This document shows positions 15,523 to 23,077 of a DNA stretch of 48,682 nucleotides, one piece after another. Every line of letters begins with the position of its first letter. The first letter of the stretch is position 1. The notes below the pieces were generated by a model, which did no database searches, was not told where the DNA came from, and saw only the letters and a program-made list of their open reading frames with translations. The translations under genes were made by a program, and so were the position numbers. The DNA is from a virus, in IMG/VR virus record IMGVR_UViG_3300034110_000402, positions 1 through 48,682 of that record; one strand, given 5' to 3'.

Positions 15523-15717
15523 ATGGCATACGACGACACACGCCACCTGAAAGACCGGGAGATCAAGTCCCGTTATGACGATGAAACCTACGAAGCGTTA
15601 AAGGCCGTGGCCCGCCTGCACAAGTTGCAGCTGGCCGTGTTCGTGCGCATGTGCGTCGAGGAGAAGTTGGAAAGCATCGTTGAACCGAATGCTACCGGTA
15701 AACACATGCAGGCCTGA
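15523..15717 (+). CDS. Small ribbon-helix-helix-like protein
   Basis: A 64-residue protein with SRYDDETYEALKAVARLHKLQ followed by AVFVRMCVEEKLE, a pattern typical of Arc/MetJ ribbon-helix-helix DNA-binding proteins. AAGGAG precedes the ATG. It is the second gene of the rightward operon, in the place of cII-like regulators, but it does not resemble CII. A regulatory role is inferred. Confidence 0.65.
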   Translation: MAYDDTRHLKDREIKSRYDDETYEALKAVARLHKLQLAVFVRMCVEEKLESIVEPNATGKHMQA

Positions 15718-15736
15718 AGGCCCTGAAGGAGGCTAT

Positions 15737-15982
15737 GTGCCTGAAACCACGATCTGCCACGGGATCGACGGGCGCCTCTACGAAAAGCTTGAACGACTGG
15801 CGAAGGCAGCAGGCAAGACGCCTGACGAATACGCCGCAGAGCTTGGAGCGGAGCGTTTTTTCGAGAAAACCAGGCCAAGGGGCGCCGGGAAGATCCGGCA
15901 TCTGCCAACAGCAAGGCGTGATCCGCCGAAGGCCGTATTAGGGCCTGAAAAAGGAGGGACTGATGAAGACCTCAAACCATAA
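15737..15982 (+). CDS. Small regulatory-like phage protein
   Basis: An 81-residue protein starting at GTG with a strong GAAGGAGG site; a longer frame from 15680 overlaps the preceding gene and lacks such a site. The middle (LYEKLERLAKAAGKTPDEYAAELG) looks like a ribbon-helix-helix helix pair. The C-terminus is basic and polar. It stops about 20 bp before a terminator-like hairpin. Function unknown. Confidence 0.6.
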   Translation: MPETTICHGIDGRLYEKLERLAKAAGKTPDEYAAELGAERFFEKTRPRGAGKIRHLPTARRDPPKAVLGPEKGGTDEDLKP

Positions 15983-16000
15983 ATCCAAATCGCAGGCACA

Positions 16001-16029
16001 AAAAAGCCGGGGTGCGATCCCGGCTTTTT
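16001..16029 (+). terminator. Rho-independent terminator
   Basis: AGCCGGG-N7-CCCGGCT followed by T residues and preceded by a run of A, so it can act in both directions. It separates the cro-proximal genes from the antirepressor and replication genes, suggesting either antitermination through it or an attenuated supply of replication proteins. Confidence 0.85.
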
Positions 16030-16068
16030 CACAGCGCTTGCAAATATCGTTTCAATCTGGAGCCGATT

Positions 16069-16857
16069 ATGCACACCTCTAACATTGATGTACAGGCCCT
16101 GAATAATCCCGCGCCACGTTTTCTTCAATCGCAAAACGTGGCGCGGACAATGTCATCGCGGGAAATCTCTGATTTGGTTGAGGCACGACACAACGACGTG
16201 ATCGCAACTATCGAGCGGCTGTTCGCCAAAAACCTTTTACGATCAACTCGTAAAAGCCGTCGAGAGTCCACCGGCGGGCGTCCAGTCGATGTTTATGATC
16301 TGACTGAGCGCGATACACATTTGGTAGTGGCGGGCTACAGCGACGAGCATCGGGCGCGAGTTATTGATCGGTGGCAGGAGCTGGAAGGGCAGGTTGTACA
16401 ACCACAACAGCTCTCGACCATCGAAATCCTGCAGATCGCCATGGAGTCTGAAAAAGCCCGCTTGATGCTCACCGCACAGGTCGAGCAGCAGGCCACCAAG
16501 ATCCATTCCTTGGAAAACCTGTTCAAGGAAGGCATGACCCACACCCAGTTCTGCAAGGGCCTCAATGGGGTCAACGTCATGCAGGTGGGTAATTACCTGG
16601 AATCGCGCAGTTGGCTCTACAACGAGAGCAAGTCCGGTACCCGGCACCGTGTTGGCTCCTACGCGCGCGACAAGTACATGACCGAGCACCAGGTCGAAGT
16701 CACCCCGCACGGCAAAGAACCTTTCATCTCCTACACGCCGATCCTGCTGAGGAAGGGCGCCGCACGCCTGTACGACCTGTACCTGGCCGGCGAGCTGCCC
16801 ATGAAGAAGACCTGGGACGGCCTGTTCACCCACGACAAAGCACTGAGGGCCGCGTAA
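16069..16857 (+). CDS. Rha-family / KilAC antirepressor-like protein
   Basis: A 262-residue protein with an N-terminal Rha (phage regulatory protein) domain, about 22-110: MSSREISDLVEARHNDVIATIER then RPVDVYDLTERD. A C-terminal KilA-C antirepressor domain (about 135-255) contains FCKGLNGVNVMQVGNYLESR. Such proteins antagonise repressors or modulate lytic growth. The ATG at 16069 follows TCTGGAG. Codons about 14-26 are made from a dispersed inverted repeat (16105-16150). The stop TAA overlaps the next start. Confidence 0.88.
   Translation: MHTSNIDVQALNNPAPRFLQSQNVARTMSSREISDLVEARHNDVIATIERLFAKNLLRSTRKSRRESTGGRPVDVYDLTERDTHLVVAGYSDEHRARVIDRWQELEGQVVQPQQLSTIEILQIAMESEKARLMLTAQVEQQATKIHSLENLFKEGMTHTQFCKGLNGVNVMQVGNYLESRSWLYNESKSGTRHRVGSYARDKYMTEHQVEVTPHGKEPFISYTPILLRKGAARLYDLYLAGELPMKKTWDGLFTHDKALRAA
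16105..16150. repeat. Dispersed inverted repeat, copy B
   Basis: Arms CCGCGCCACGTTTT and AAAACGTGGCGCGG (14 bp, perfect; outer limits 16109-16146) around a 10-base loop, inside the Rha coding sequence. It encodes the SQNVAR peptide that also occurs in the 8595-8930 product. Confidence 0.75.
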
Positions 16858-17618
16858 TGGCCGGGGATTGGATCAAAATGCGAATCGACCTTCAGACGCA
16901 CCCGAAAGTTTTCCGCATGGTGTCCGCATTGCAAGCGGACAGATTGCGGATCATTGGCGGACTGCATGTAGCCTGGAGCATCTTCGACACCCACTCCAGT
17001 GACGGGGTGCTGGTTGGGTACACCGTGGACGCCATGGACGCGGTAGTTGGCTGGGCGGGGTTCACCCAGGCCATGATCGACGTGGAGTGGGCATCCGTAA
17101 ACGAAGGTGGAAGCCTTGTAATGCCTCGCTTTGACGAGCACAACGGTGCCAGTGCAAAGCGCCGAGCCAATGACAACGAAAGGAAAAGAACCACCCGAAA
17201 GTCGGAAGGTGTCCGCAAAATGTCCGCACGTGATGCGGACGAAATGCGGACCAGAGAAGAGAAGAGAAGAGAAGATCAAAACCCTCTCTCTGCGCGGGAG
17301 TCAGTCGACCCTCGCATGCCAAGCGAAATGACCCTCGACTGGAATCCTGATGACAAGCTGCTGAAGACTTACTCGGTTCACTCTGGCGTAGCGCTGGACC
17401 TGTTCACCGAAGAGGCGCGCCGCGCATTCACTGCGCACTACGAGCCACGCGGTCAGGTGAACACCCAGGCTGAGTGGGTGCAGATGTTGGTCAAGTGGGT
17501 GCTTAACGATCGCAATCGGGCAGCAGCATCGAACGTCAGGCAGTTCACGCCGCGCCCGAGCAGTGAGCCCGACTTCGACAGCAACGCCTGGGCCGAAGGG
17601 CTTGTGGTGAGCCCATGA
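16857..17618 (+). CDS. Phage replication protein with DnaT-like C-terminal domain
   Basis: A 253-residue protein in the position of lambda O. The N-terminal half (MAGDWIKMRIDLQTHPKVF, then LHVAWSIFDTHSSDGVL) is a winged-helix-like replication initiator domain. A variable charged linker (about 95-150) contains a pentanucleotide repeat. Residues about 158-225 (DWNPDDKLLKTYSVHSGV through LVKWVLND) match the DNA-binding domain of DnaT. The ATG overlaps the Rha stop as TAATG. It probably binds the phage origin or single-stranded DNA and recruits the helicase loader encoded next. A long frame from 16611 is a shadow extension. Confidence 0.85.
   Translation: MAGDWIKMRIDLQTHPKVFRMVSALQADRLRIIGGLHVAWSIFDTHSSDGVLVGYTVDAMDAVVGWAGFTQAMIDVEWASVNEGGSLVMPRFDEHNGASAKRRANDNERKRTTRKSEGVRKMSARDADEMRTREEKRREDQNPLSARESVDPRMPSEMTLDWNPDDKLLKTYSVHSGVALDLFTEEARRAFTAHYEPRGQVNTQAEWVQMLVKWVLNDRNRAAASNVRQFTPRPSSEPDFDSNAWAEGLVVSP
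17253..17275 (+). repeat. Pentanucleotide tandem repeat
   Basis: About 4.6 copies of AGAGA in the linker-coding part of the replication gene. Loss or gain of one unit would shift the frame and remove the DnaT-like domain. Confidence 0.8.
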
Positions 17619-18328
17619 AGCCAGCCAACCAACTGATGGCGACCATGGGCAACCTGCCCGCCGTGGAGCCTCGCCAGCCTCTCCAGGTGACGCCGCAGAC
17701 GGCCGAAGTTGTGAATGACCTGTTCCGCCGGCTGCGCGGGATCTTCCCGGCATGGCGCCAGGCCTGGCCATCCACCGAAGCGCTCGACGCCGCCAAGGCG
17801 GAATGGATCAAGGAGTTCGCCGACGAGGGTATTCGCACCCTGGAGCAGATCGAGTTCGGTATCCAGAAGTGCCGCAAGCTCAAAAAGCCTTTCGCTCCGA
17901 GTGTTGGTGAGTTCATCGCCATGTGCGCACCCGGGCCTGAAGACTTCGGCATGCCGGCTGTTGGTGATGCCTGGATCGAGGCGCTGATGACCACGTACAG
18001 CCACGAAGCGGTGAAGCTGGCCGCCGAGGCTACCGGTCTTTTCGATCTGCGCGGTGCCCGCCAAGAAGACAAGGGCCTGCGCGCCAGGTTCGACCGCAAC
18101 TACGAAATCATCCTCCGCCGCGCCCAGGCCGGCCAGCAGCTCGACGGCCGGATCGCCACCGGCATCGGCCACGACAGCCAGAAGACCGAATTCGAACTGG
18201 CCAATGAGCTGGCCGACCAGCAGACCCAGGCGCGAATCCTCCAGCAAGGCATCCCGGCCGACGGCAAGTCCGCCCGTGAGCTGCTGATGGCGAAATTCAA
18301 GAACAAGACAACGGAGCAACGGCCATGA
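17615..18328 (+). CDS. Replication protein P-like helicase loader
   Basis: A 237-residue protein of the phage replication protein P family. Conserved pieces are VVNDLFRRLRGIFPAWRQAWP near residues 33-53, then WIKEFADEGI, RTLEQIEFGIQKCRKLKKPFAPSVGEF in parts, and a C-terminal helical region. Lambda P-type proteins load host DnaB at the origin with an initiator such as the upstream DnaT-like protein, which it overlaps by ATGA (17615-17618). Confidence 0.88.
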   Translation: MKPANQLMATMGNLPAVEPRQPLQVTPQTAEVVNDLFRRLRGIFPAWRQAWPSTEALDAAKAEWIKEFADEGIRTLEQIEFGIQKCRKLKKPFAPSVGEFIAMCAPGPEDFGMPAVGDAWIEALMTTYSHEAVKLAAEATGLFDLRGARQEDKGLRARFDRNYEIILRRAQAGQQLDGRIATGIGHDSQKTEFELANELADQQTQARILQQGIPADGKSARELLMAKFKNKTTEQRP

Positions 18329-18585
18329 CCACGATGACCACTCGCCAAGTTATCGCTATGCGGAACATCGCACACGCCTTGAAAGAGTTTTACAGCGACT
18401 GCGATGCGCTTACTGCGGACTTCATCTCTCCGGCCTGGATCGAGATCATTGAAGACCGAACTGCGCTGATCTGTGATTGCTGCAACGGGGAAGGGCAGGT
18501 CGGTGGACTCACTCCCGACGGCTACAGCAGCGATAAATGCGATCCGTGTGACGGGTCGGGCCTGAAATTGGAGCAGCGGACATGA
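18325..18585 (+). CDS. Small protein with DnaJ-type Cys motifs
   Basis: An 86-residue protein whose C-terminal half carries CDCCNGEGQVGG and CDPCDGSG, the CxxCxGxG repeats of the DnaJ zinc domain. The N-terminal half is helical. It overlaps both neighbours by ATGA. The next gene has the same motif type, so the two may form related zinc-binding proteins. Role unknown. Confidence 0.7.
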   Translation: MTTMTTRQVIAMRNIAHALKEFYSDCDALTADFISPAWIEIIEDRTALICDCCNGEGQVGGLTPDGYSSDKCDPCDGSGLKLEQRT

Positions 18586-19088
18586 GCGACTACACAGACC
18601 TCCAGAAGGCTGCCGAATACGCCGCCCAGGACGCAATCAAGTTTGCCGACGAAGACGAGGAGATGCGCGCGCTTCAGCAGTTCCACGAAGAGGTTACCCC
18701 GGAGACGGTCCGTGCCCTGATCGCCGAGAACAAACGCGTCAAGGCTCGGCTATGCGTTTGCCGCGACTGCGGGGGCCAGGGAGAAGTCTATTCCGGTCAC
18801 AGTTCCTATCAGGGTCACAACCAGCCGCCAGAACCTGACATGGACGTATGCGGCACCTGCGGCGGGGATGGCGTCCTCGGGCCGCTGGAGGATTTCGAAT
18901 CGCTTGCTGTCGAGCGAGACCAGCTCAAGGCCGAGAACGAGGCGCTGCGCAAGTCACTGCTGGAGGCGGCTGAAGAAATTGACACCTGGGGCGCCTATGC
19001 AAGTGATTACTTCCAAGAAAAGCATGACCTTGCCGGCTGCGTAGCGAAGTTCCATGCGGCTGCCATGGGCAAGGGGGAGCAGTCATGA
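18582..19088 (+). CDS. Zinc-motif and coiled-coil protein
   Basis: A 168-residue protein. The acidic helical N-terminus (1-60) is followed by CVCRDCGGQGEVY and VCGTCGGDGV (about 64-104), DnaJ-type zinc repeats. A coiled coil (VERDQLKAENEALRKSLLEA, about 110-130) and a polar end follow. Proteins of this layout are common variable accessory genes in lambdoid phages (Ea22-like). It is ATGA-coupled to its neighbours. Confidence 0.7.
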   Translation: MSDYTDLQKAAEYAAQDAIKFADEDEEMRALQQFHEEVTPETVRALIAENKRVKARLCVCRDCGGQGEVYSGHSSYQGHNQPPEPDMDVCGTCGGDGVLGPLEDFESLAVERDQLKAENEALRKSLLEAAEEIDTWGAYASDYFQEKHDLAGCVAKFHAAAMGKGEQS

Positions 19089-19561
19089 AACCGATCATCG
19101 CTCACCAGATGCAACCGTGTCCGTACAGCTGCGTCTCTACCTGCCTTGCAATGATCGTTGGGCGGCCGGCGCAGGAAGTCATCAAAGAAATGCACCAGCC
19201 CTATCGCGACGGCGATCTGACCTTGCGCCAGATGCTGGAGCGCCTTGGCGTTGAGTACACGGCGTTCTTCAGTCTGGATTGCCCGCCGCTGGCAGATGAG
19301 GGTGTTTATCTGTGCACATCACCTTCTCTGAATATTGAAGGAGGTAACCATCAGATCCTGATCGAGGTCACTGACGAGGGCTACTTCGTCCTTGATCCGG
19401 TTCAAGGTCGCAACGACCGTAAATATTACGTAGCGCGCGGTCGCGGAGAGGGCATTCCGCTGGCGATCGACCTTGGCGGCTTCATCGTCGACGCCTTTAT
19501 CCCGCGCGACCATCTTATGGTCCGGCGCAACGGCACGCAACTGACGGAGGCTGCGGCATGA
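19085..19561 (+). CDS. C39-like cysteine peptidase
   Basis: A 158-residue protein with the hallmarks of a papain-like/C39 peptidase fold. An N-terminal Gln-x-x-x-Cys (MQPCPYSCVSTCLAMI) offers Gln8 and Cys15 or Cys11. A C39-like GGNHQILIEV supplies His, and YFVLDPVQG supplies Asp. C39 domains normally process peptides in exporters, but this one is free-standing, with no membrane segment and nestled in the replication operon. Substrate unknown; loss of activity cannot be excluded. Confidence 0.7.
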   Translation: MKPIIAHQMQPCPYSCVSTCLAMIVGRPAQEVIKEMHQPYRDGDLTLRQMLERLGVEYTAFFSLDCPPLADEGVYLCTSPSLNIEGGNHQILIEVTDEGYFVLDPVQGRNDRKYYVARGRGEGIPLAIDLGGFIVDAFIPRDHLMVRRNGTQLTEAAA

Positions 19562-19974
19562 CCAGCCTCCAGATCCGCAACGAATCGGACCGCGCTCGAG
19601 TTCTCGGCCATATCGCCGGAATGGACATCACCAGGCCCAAGAAGCTGGCCATCACCGAAGTGGACCGCAGCGGGGAGCAGAACAAGGCGCTGCACGCGGC
19701 GCTGGCCGATATCGCCGCACAGGTCGAGCACGCAGGGAAGAAGTGGGACGTCCTGATCTGGAAGCGCCTACTGACCGCCGCCTGGCTGCGCGAGTCAGGC
19801 GACCAGCCGCAGATGATCCCAGCGGTAGACGGCAACGGTTTTGACGTCATCTACGAGCGCACCAGCAAGCTCACCGTGAAGCAGTGCGGCGAGTTGATCG
19901 AGTGGGTTCACGCCTTCGGCGCCGAGCACCAGGTGCGCTGGACACAAAAGGACAACTGGGGAGGGCGCTACTGA
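19558..19974 (+). CDS. ninB: NinB recombination protein
   Basis: A 138-residue NinB/Orf family protein, a single-strand-binding recombination mediator that replaces RecFOR functions in lambda. Typical segments are RPKKLAITEVDRSGEQNKALHAALADIA in parts, WKRLLTAAWLRE, and the C-terminal LIEWVHAFGAEHQVRW. It overlaps the preceding gene by ATGA and the next by TGATG. Together with the NinG downstream it forms the usual nin-region recombination pair. Confidence 0.92.
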   Translation: MTSLQIRNESDRARVLGHIAGMDITRPKKLAITEVDRSGEQNKALHAALADIAAQVEHAGKKWDVLIWKRLLTAAWLRESGDQPQMIPAVDGNGFDVIYERTSKLTVKQCGELIEWVHAFGAEHQVRWTQKDNWGGRY

Positions 19975-20141
19975 TGAGTGCGTCAGAACAATTCTGGATT
20001 GTGATTTTCTTCGCCGTCGTCATTGGCGTGATTGCTGGCCACTTCATCGACAAGCGCCGCCAACGGTCAATCGAGGACTTCGAACGTAAGCGCCGCGAGC
20101 GGAAAGCGGAAGTTGAGCGCGCCGCGAGGAAAGCGCTATGA
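19974..20141 (+). CDS. Small single-helix membrane protein
   Basis: A 55-residue protein: one transmembrane helix (about residues 7-24, FWIVIFFAVVIGVIAG) followed by a highly basic and charged cytoplasmic tail (RRQRSIEDFERKRRERK). The ATG at 19974 overlaps the NinB stop. Function unknown; similar small proteins occur among nin-region genes. Confidence 0.65.
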   Translation: MSASEQFWIVIFFAVVIGVIAGHFIDKRRQRSIEDFERKRRERKAEVERAARKAL

Positions 20142-20743
20142 GCATCGAACGAAAGCCGGCCAGGCCGAAGAAATGCCGAGTCGCTACGTGCAGGGCCTCA
20201 TTCGTCCCAGCGAAGCCGTTTCAAACCTGGTGCTCGCCAGACTGTGCAGTGGCGATCATCCGCCAGCGACAGGATAAGCAGCGAAAGTCGTTCGCAGAGC
20301 GCGAGCGCCGGGAGATCAAGGTCCGCAAGGAGAAGCTGAAGAGTAGGGCGGATCACCTTCGCGAAGCCCAGGCCGCGGTGAACGAGTACGTGCGCCTGCG
20401 CGACGCGCACCTGCCGTGCATCAGCTGCGACTCAATGCCGAACGATAACGACCTGATGACGGGTAGCCGGTGGGACGCTGGGCATTACCGATCCGTCGGG
20501 GCCTGCCCAGAACTGCGCTTCGAGCCGCTGAACATCCACCGCCAGTGCGTGAAGTGCAACCGCAACCTTTCCGGCAATGCCGTGGAGTACCGCATCCGCC
20601 TGGTGCAGCGCGTCGGCGCCGAGAAGGTGGCATGGCTGGAAGGGCTTCACCCTCCTTGCAAGTACACCGTGGAAGAGATCAAGACCATCAAAGCCAAGTA
20701 CCGGGCAATGACCAAAGAACTGAAAAAGGGGCAGGCAGCATGA
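20138..20743 (+). CDS. ninG: NinG recombination protein
   Basis: A 201-residue NinG/Rap family protein, a structure-specific endonuclease that resolves recombination joints. It has an N-terminal Cys cluster (CRVATC and WCSPDC), a charged helix (residues about 45-80), then CISCDSMPNDNDLMTGSRWDAGHY in parts and HRQCVKCNRNLSGN, which form the HNH-like zinc nuclease core. ATGA overlaps on both sides. Confidence 0.93.
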   Translation: MSIERKPARPKKCRVATCRASFVPAKPFQTWCSPDCAVAIIRQRQDKQRKSFAERERREIKVRKEKLKSRADHLREAQAAVNEYVRLRDAHLPCISCDSMPNDNDLMTGSRWDAGHYRSVGACPELRFEPLNIHRQCVKCNRNLSGNAVEYRIRLVQRVGAEKVAWLEGLHPPCKYTVEEIKTIKAKYRAMTKELKKGQAA

Positions 20744-21321
20744 AGATCAACTCAGCGCGCCAGGCGTGGCATGACTGCAAGTACAACCCGGCCCCCGGCC
20801 AGTCATCTGACGTTGTGCAGCTCGGTGTGGTGGTGCAGAACACCGAGCGTGGGCCAACGGCAAACCACGCGGTGCACGGGGCGCTGGCTGGGCATATCCA
20901 GTCGGCCATCGCTCGCCTGCACCCGCAGATCCGCGTCTTCGGTGACTTCATGTACGCCGCAGAGCAAAGCGACGACATCCGCGAGGCGGCGGAAGAGGTC
21001 GTGTTCCTGCTGGTGCAAAATCGGTCTCCACGCATGACGGCGGCCAAGCGCGAGAAACTGGAGTTCGTGGTGAAGGGCGTGATGCGCCGGTACCAACACA
21101 TGCACCAGGGTGGGCAGTCGTCCAACGCAGACCCACTCGCCAATGCCGAGAAGTTCCGGGCCTGGATGTGGCAGGTCTACGAAGTGCGCCTGGAGTCGTG
21201 CAATTGGGAGCGGGATTGGGGGGGCGTGCTGCAGCTGATCTTCGAGTGCTGCGAGGATCTGGACCGCCGCGCGCTGAGCCCCGTAGCAGCGGTTATCTAC
21301 GAAATGCGCGAGGCCGCATGA
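20740..21321 (+). CDS. Candidate late-gene regulator (Q position)
   Basis: A 193-residue protein starting MKINSARQAWHDC. It has helical segments, paired cysteines near the end (ESCNWERDW and ECCEDLD) and no recognised motif that I can name with certainty. It is the last gene of the rightward early operon, overlaps NinG by ATGA and is followed by a terminator and the late genes, the place normally held by the Q antiterminator. The function is inferred from position only. Confidence 0.6.
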   Translation: MKINSARQAWHDCKYNPAPGQSSDVVQLGVVVQNTERGPTANHAVHGALAGHIQSAIARLHPQIRVFGDFMYAAEQSDDIREAAEEVVFLLVQNRSPRMTAAKREKLEFVVKGVMRRYQHMHQGGQSSNADPLANAEKFRAWMWQVYEVRLESCNWERDWGGVLQLIFECCEDLDRRALSPVAAVIYEMREAA

Positions 21322-21700
21322 GGGCCTATTGCGTTCCCGTGCGGCTCATGGCATGATTTCGCCACTGTTAGAGTTTTGCCTTCGGCAACTTACTCGATGA
21401 TCCAAGAAAACCCGGCCACTGCGCCGGGTTTTTTATTGCCTGAGTTTTACCTGTAGCCAGGACAGCCTTCGGGAAGGCCTGGACGTCGATAGCCGGATAG
21501 TGCGACGTACGGAATCAACACCGGCAGCCCGTGCACTCTTACCTCACATGCTTGTGGAGTGGCGCGAGACAGGAAGGGCGCGATCGATGCATTGGGGCGT
21601 CGACACCTGGATCGTCTTCGGCAGACAGCGCGGAAAGACGCGCGCACCTATTCAGGGCCTCAGCATTCGCTGGGGCTTTTCTCGTTATGAGGTACAGCAA
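21322..21700 (+). promoter_or_regulatory. Early/late junction, no gene
   Basis: Between the Q-position gene and the 21701 start there is a small hairpin (TTGCC-TTC-GGCAA, 21376-21388), a strong terminator (21411-21435) and about 260 bases with no convincing gene. If late transcription is antiterminated, the late promoter and the site read by the antiterminator should be here. I see no consensus sigma-70 promoter that I would defend. Confidence 0.45.
21406..21435 (+). terminator. Terminator after early rightward operon
   Basis: CCCGGC-CACT-GCGCCGGG followed by six T residues. It would end early transcription, or act as the target of late antitermination. Confidence 0.85.
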
Positions 21701-22561
21701 ATGACCGATCCTCAAATCCAGGCACTGGCGGCCCAGGTTCAAGCGAACTCCGTCCAGATTGACGTCGAGTCCAGCGCGCGAGTGATTGCCGAAGAGCGGA
21801 TGGATAAGCGGATCGGTTCGCTGGAAGCTGCCATTGGTGGCCAAATCCAGAGCGCCAACTACGTGCCGGGCGTTTCCGGCTGGAAGCTCAACGCCCTAAC
21901 TGGTGACTTCGAAATCCACTCTTGCACTCTCGGTAGCGCGGCGAATGCGCCAGAGCGCCAGATGGTGTCGGTAGAAGTGGCCAGTTGGAGCAAGTACGAC
22001 CTGCCAAAGAACGCTGCCAACCTGCTCCAGTTCATGCAGGCCGAGTTGCAACGGGTTCCAGAAGAGTATCGCTACGTTGCCGAGTTCGAAGAATTCGATA
22101 CGAGCTACGGCGATGAGTCTTTCAGTTCCCGCCTGTTCCTGAGCTACGCCCGACTCGAAACCGAGGAAGAGATGGCCGATCGCCTGGAGAGGGCGAAGGT
22201 GGCAGGCACGCGGATCGTGAAAGCGGGCGGCTGCACTACGATAATTGTGGATGGTGTAGTGCGGGCCAGGGTCGGTAATCTGGCGGCGCCGGTGCCAGAG
22301 CCTGAGCCCTTCAAGGTCGATGGCGACCAGGTCTACTTCACCGACGCCGCGATTCAGGACGGCAGCATAGCGTCGAAATGGCCTGCTGCTTGGCGCGTGA
22401 AGGTGGAGCTCGGAGCGGATGGCAAGCCCTATGCTGCCGGGTTAGGCATGGGCCTTGGATCGAATGGAGAAAGCCGACCAGACATCATCGTGAAGGCCTC
22501 CCACATGGAAATCCTTCCTGATGGCTTGGTGAAGATCACTCAGGCGCCGAAGAAGTCCTGA
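21701..22561 (+). CDS. Free-standing protein built from tail-tip J modules
   Basis: A 286-residue protein starting at ATG 21701 after GAGG. Residues 1-45 are a helical, coiled-coil-like start. Three segments resemble the C-terminus of the phage's own J protein: 48-74 (IQSANYVPGVSGWKL with GDFEI), 203-223 (PFKVDGDQVYFTDAAIQDGSI) and 230-270 (WRVKVELGADGKPYAAGLG and RPDIIVKA). In J they occur in the opposite order. The middle part (80-195) is not in J. It lies before the lysis-like and packaging genes, far from the other tail genes. It may be a virion or host-range accessory protein; function unknown. Confidence 0.75.
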   Translation: MTDPQIQALAAQVQANSVQIDVESSARVIAEERMDKRIGSLEAAIGGQIQSANYVPGVSGWKLNALTGDFEIHSCTLGSAANAPERQMVSVEVASWSKYDLPKNAANLLQFMQAELQRVPEEYRYVAEFEEFDTSYGDESFSSRLFLSYARLETEEEMADRLERAKVAGTRIVKAGGCTTIIVDGVVRARVGNLAAPVPEPEPFKVDGDQVYFTDAAIQDGSIASKWPAAWRVKVELGADGKPYAAGLGMGLGSNGESRPDIIVKASHMEILPDGLVKITQAPKKS

Positions 22562-22576
22562 AGAAAAACCTATTTA

Positions 22577-22606
22577 TAGCCTCGACATGATCGGGGCCTT
22601 TTCGTT
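22577..22606 (+). terminator. Possible terminator
   Basis: GCCTCG-N7-CGGGGC (one G-T pair) followed by a T-rich stretch CTTTTCGTTTT, just after the J-module gene. A moderate terminator or attenuator. Confidence 0.5.
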
Positions 22607-22705
22607 TTCGGCTCCACCACACCCATTGCTCCGAGATGGGAGTGCTGCTGGGGCTGAATTATTTGACCAGGCCGGCAGCGGCCACCTTTTCCTGATGGAG
22701 TTGCG

Positions 22706-23077
22706 ATGGATCCTACCGACCTCGGCCCAGGCACAGCTACCTGGCTGGGCGGTACGGGCCTCACCCTTGTGGGGGGCTTCCTGTGGCTGCGTAAATTCCT
22801 GTCGAAGGATGCCGCTGATCGGGCCATGGACAACGCCGACATCTTCACCCTTCGCCGGTTGAATGAGCTGCTGGACTCGGAGAGGGTCGCGCGCAAAGAG
22901 GCCGAGGCGCGTGCGGACCAGTTCGCCAAAGAACGGAACGAGCTCGCCGCGGCAGTGGGCCGCATGGAAGGCAAGATTGAAGGGCTGACCATTCAGGTGG
23001 CGCAGCTCACGGCAACCGTTACCAGTCAAAGCGCCGAGATCGCCCGCCTGCGTACGAAGTTGGGAGATGACAAGTGA
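22706..23077 (+). CDS. Holin-like membrane protein
   Basis: A 123-residue protein with one N-terminal transmembrane segment (about 13-28, TWLGGTGLTLVGGFLWL) and a long coiled coil (about 50-118). Proteins of this form precede the packaging genes in many Pseudomonas phages and are often annotated as holins. A single helix with a big cytoplasmic coiled coil is unlike the classical types, so the lysis role is tentative. The endolysin is far away (46177). Confidence 0.6.
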   Translation: MDPTDLGPGTATWLGGTGLTLVGGFLWLRKFLSKDAADRAMDNADIFTLRRLNELLDSERVARKEAEARADQFAKERNELAAAVGRMEGKIEGLTIQVAQLTATVTSQSAEIARLRTKLGDDK

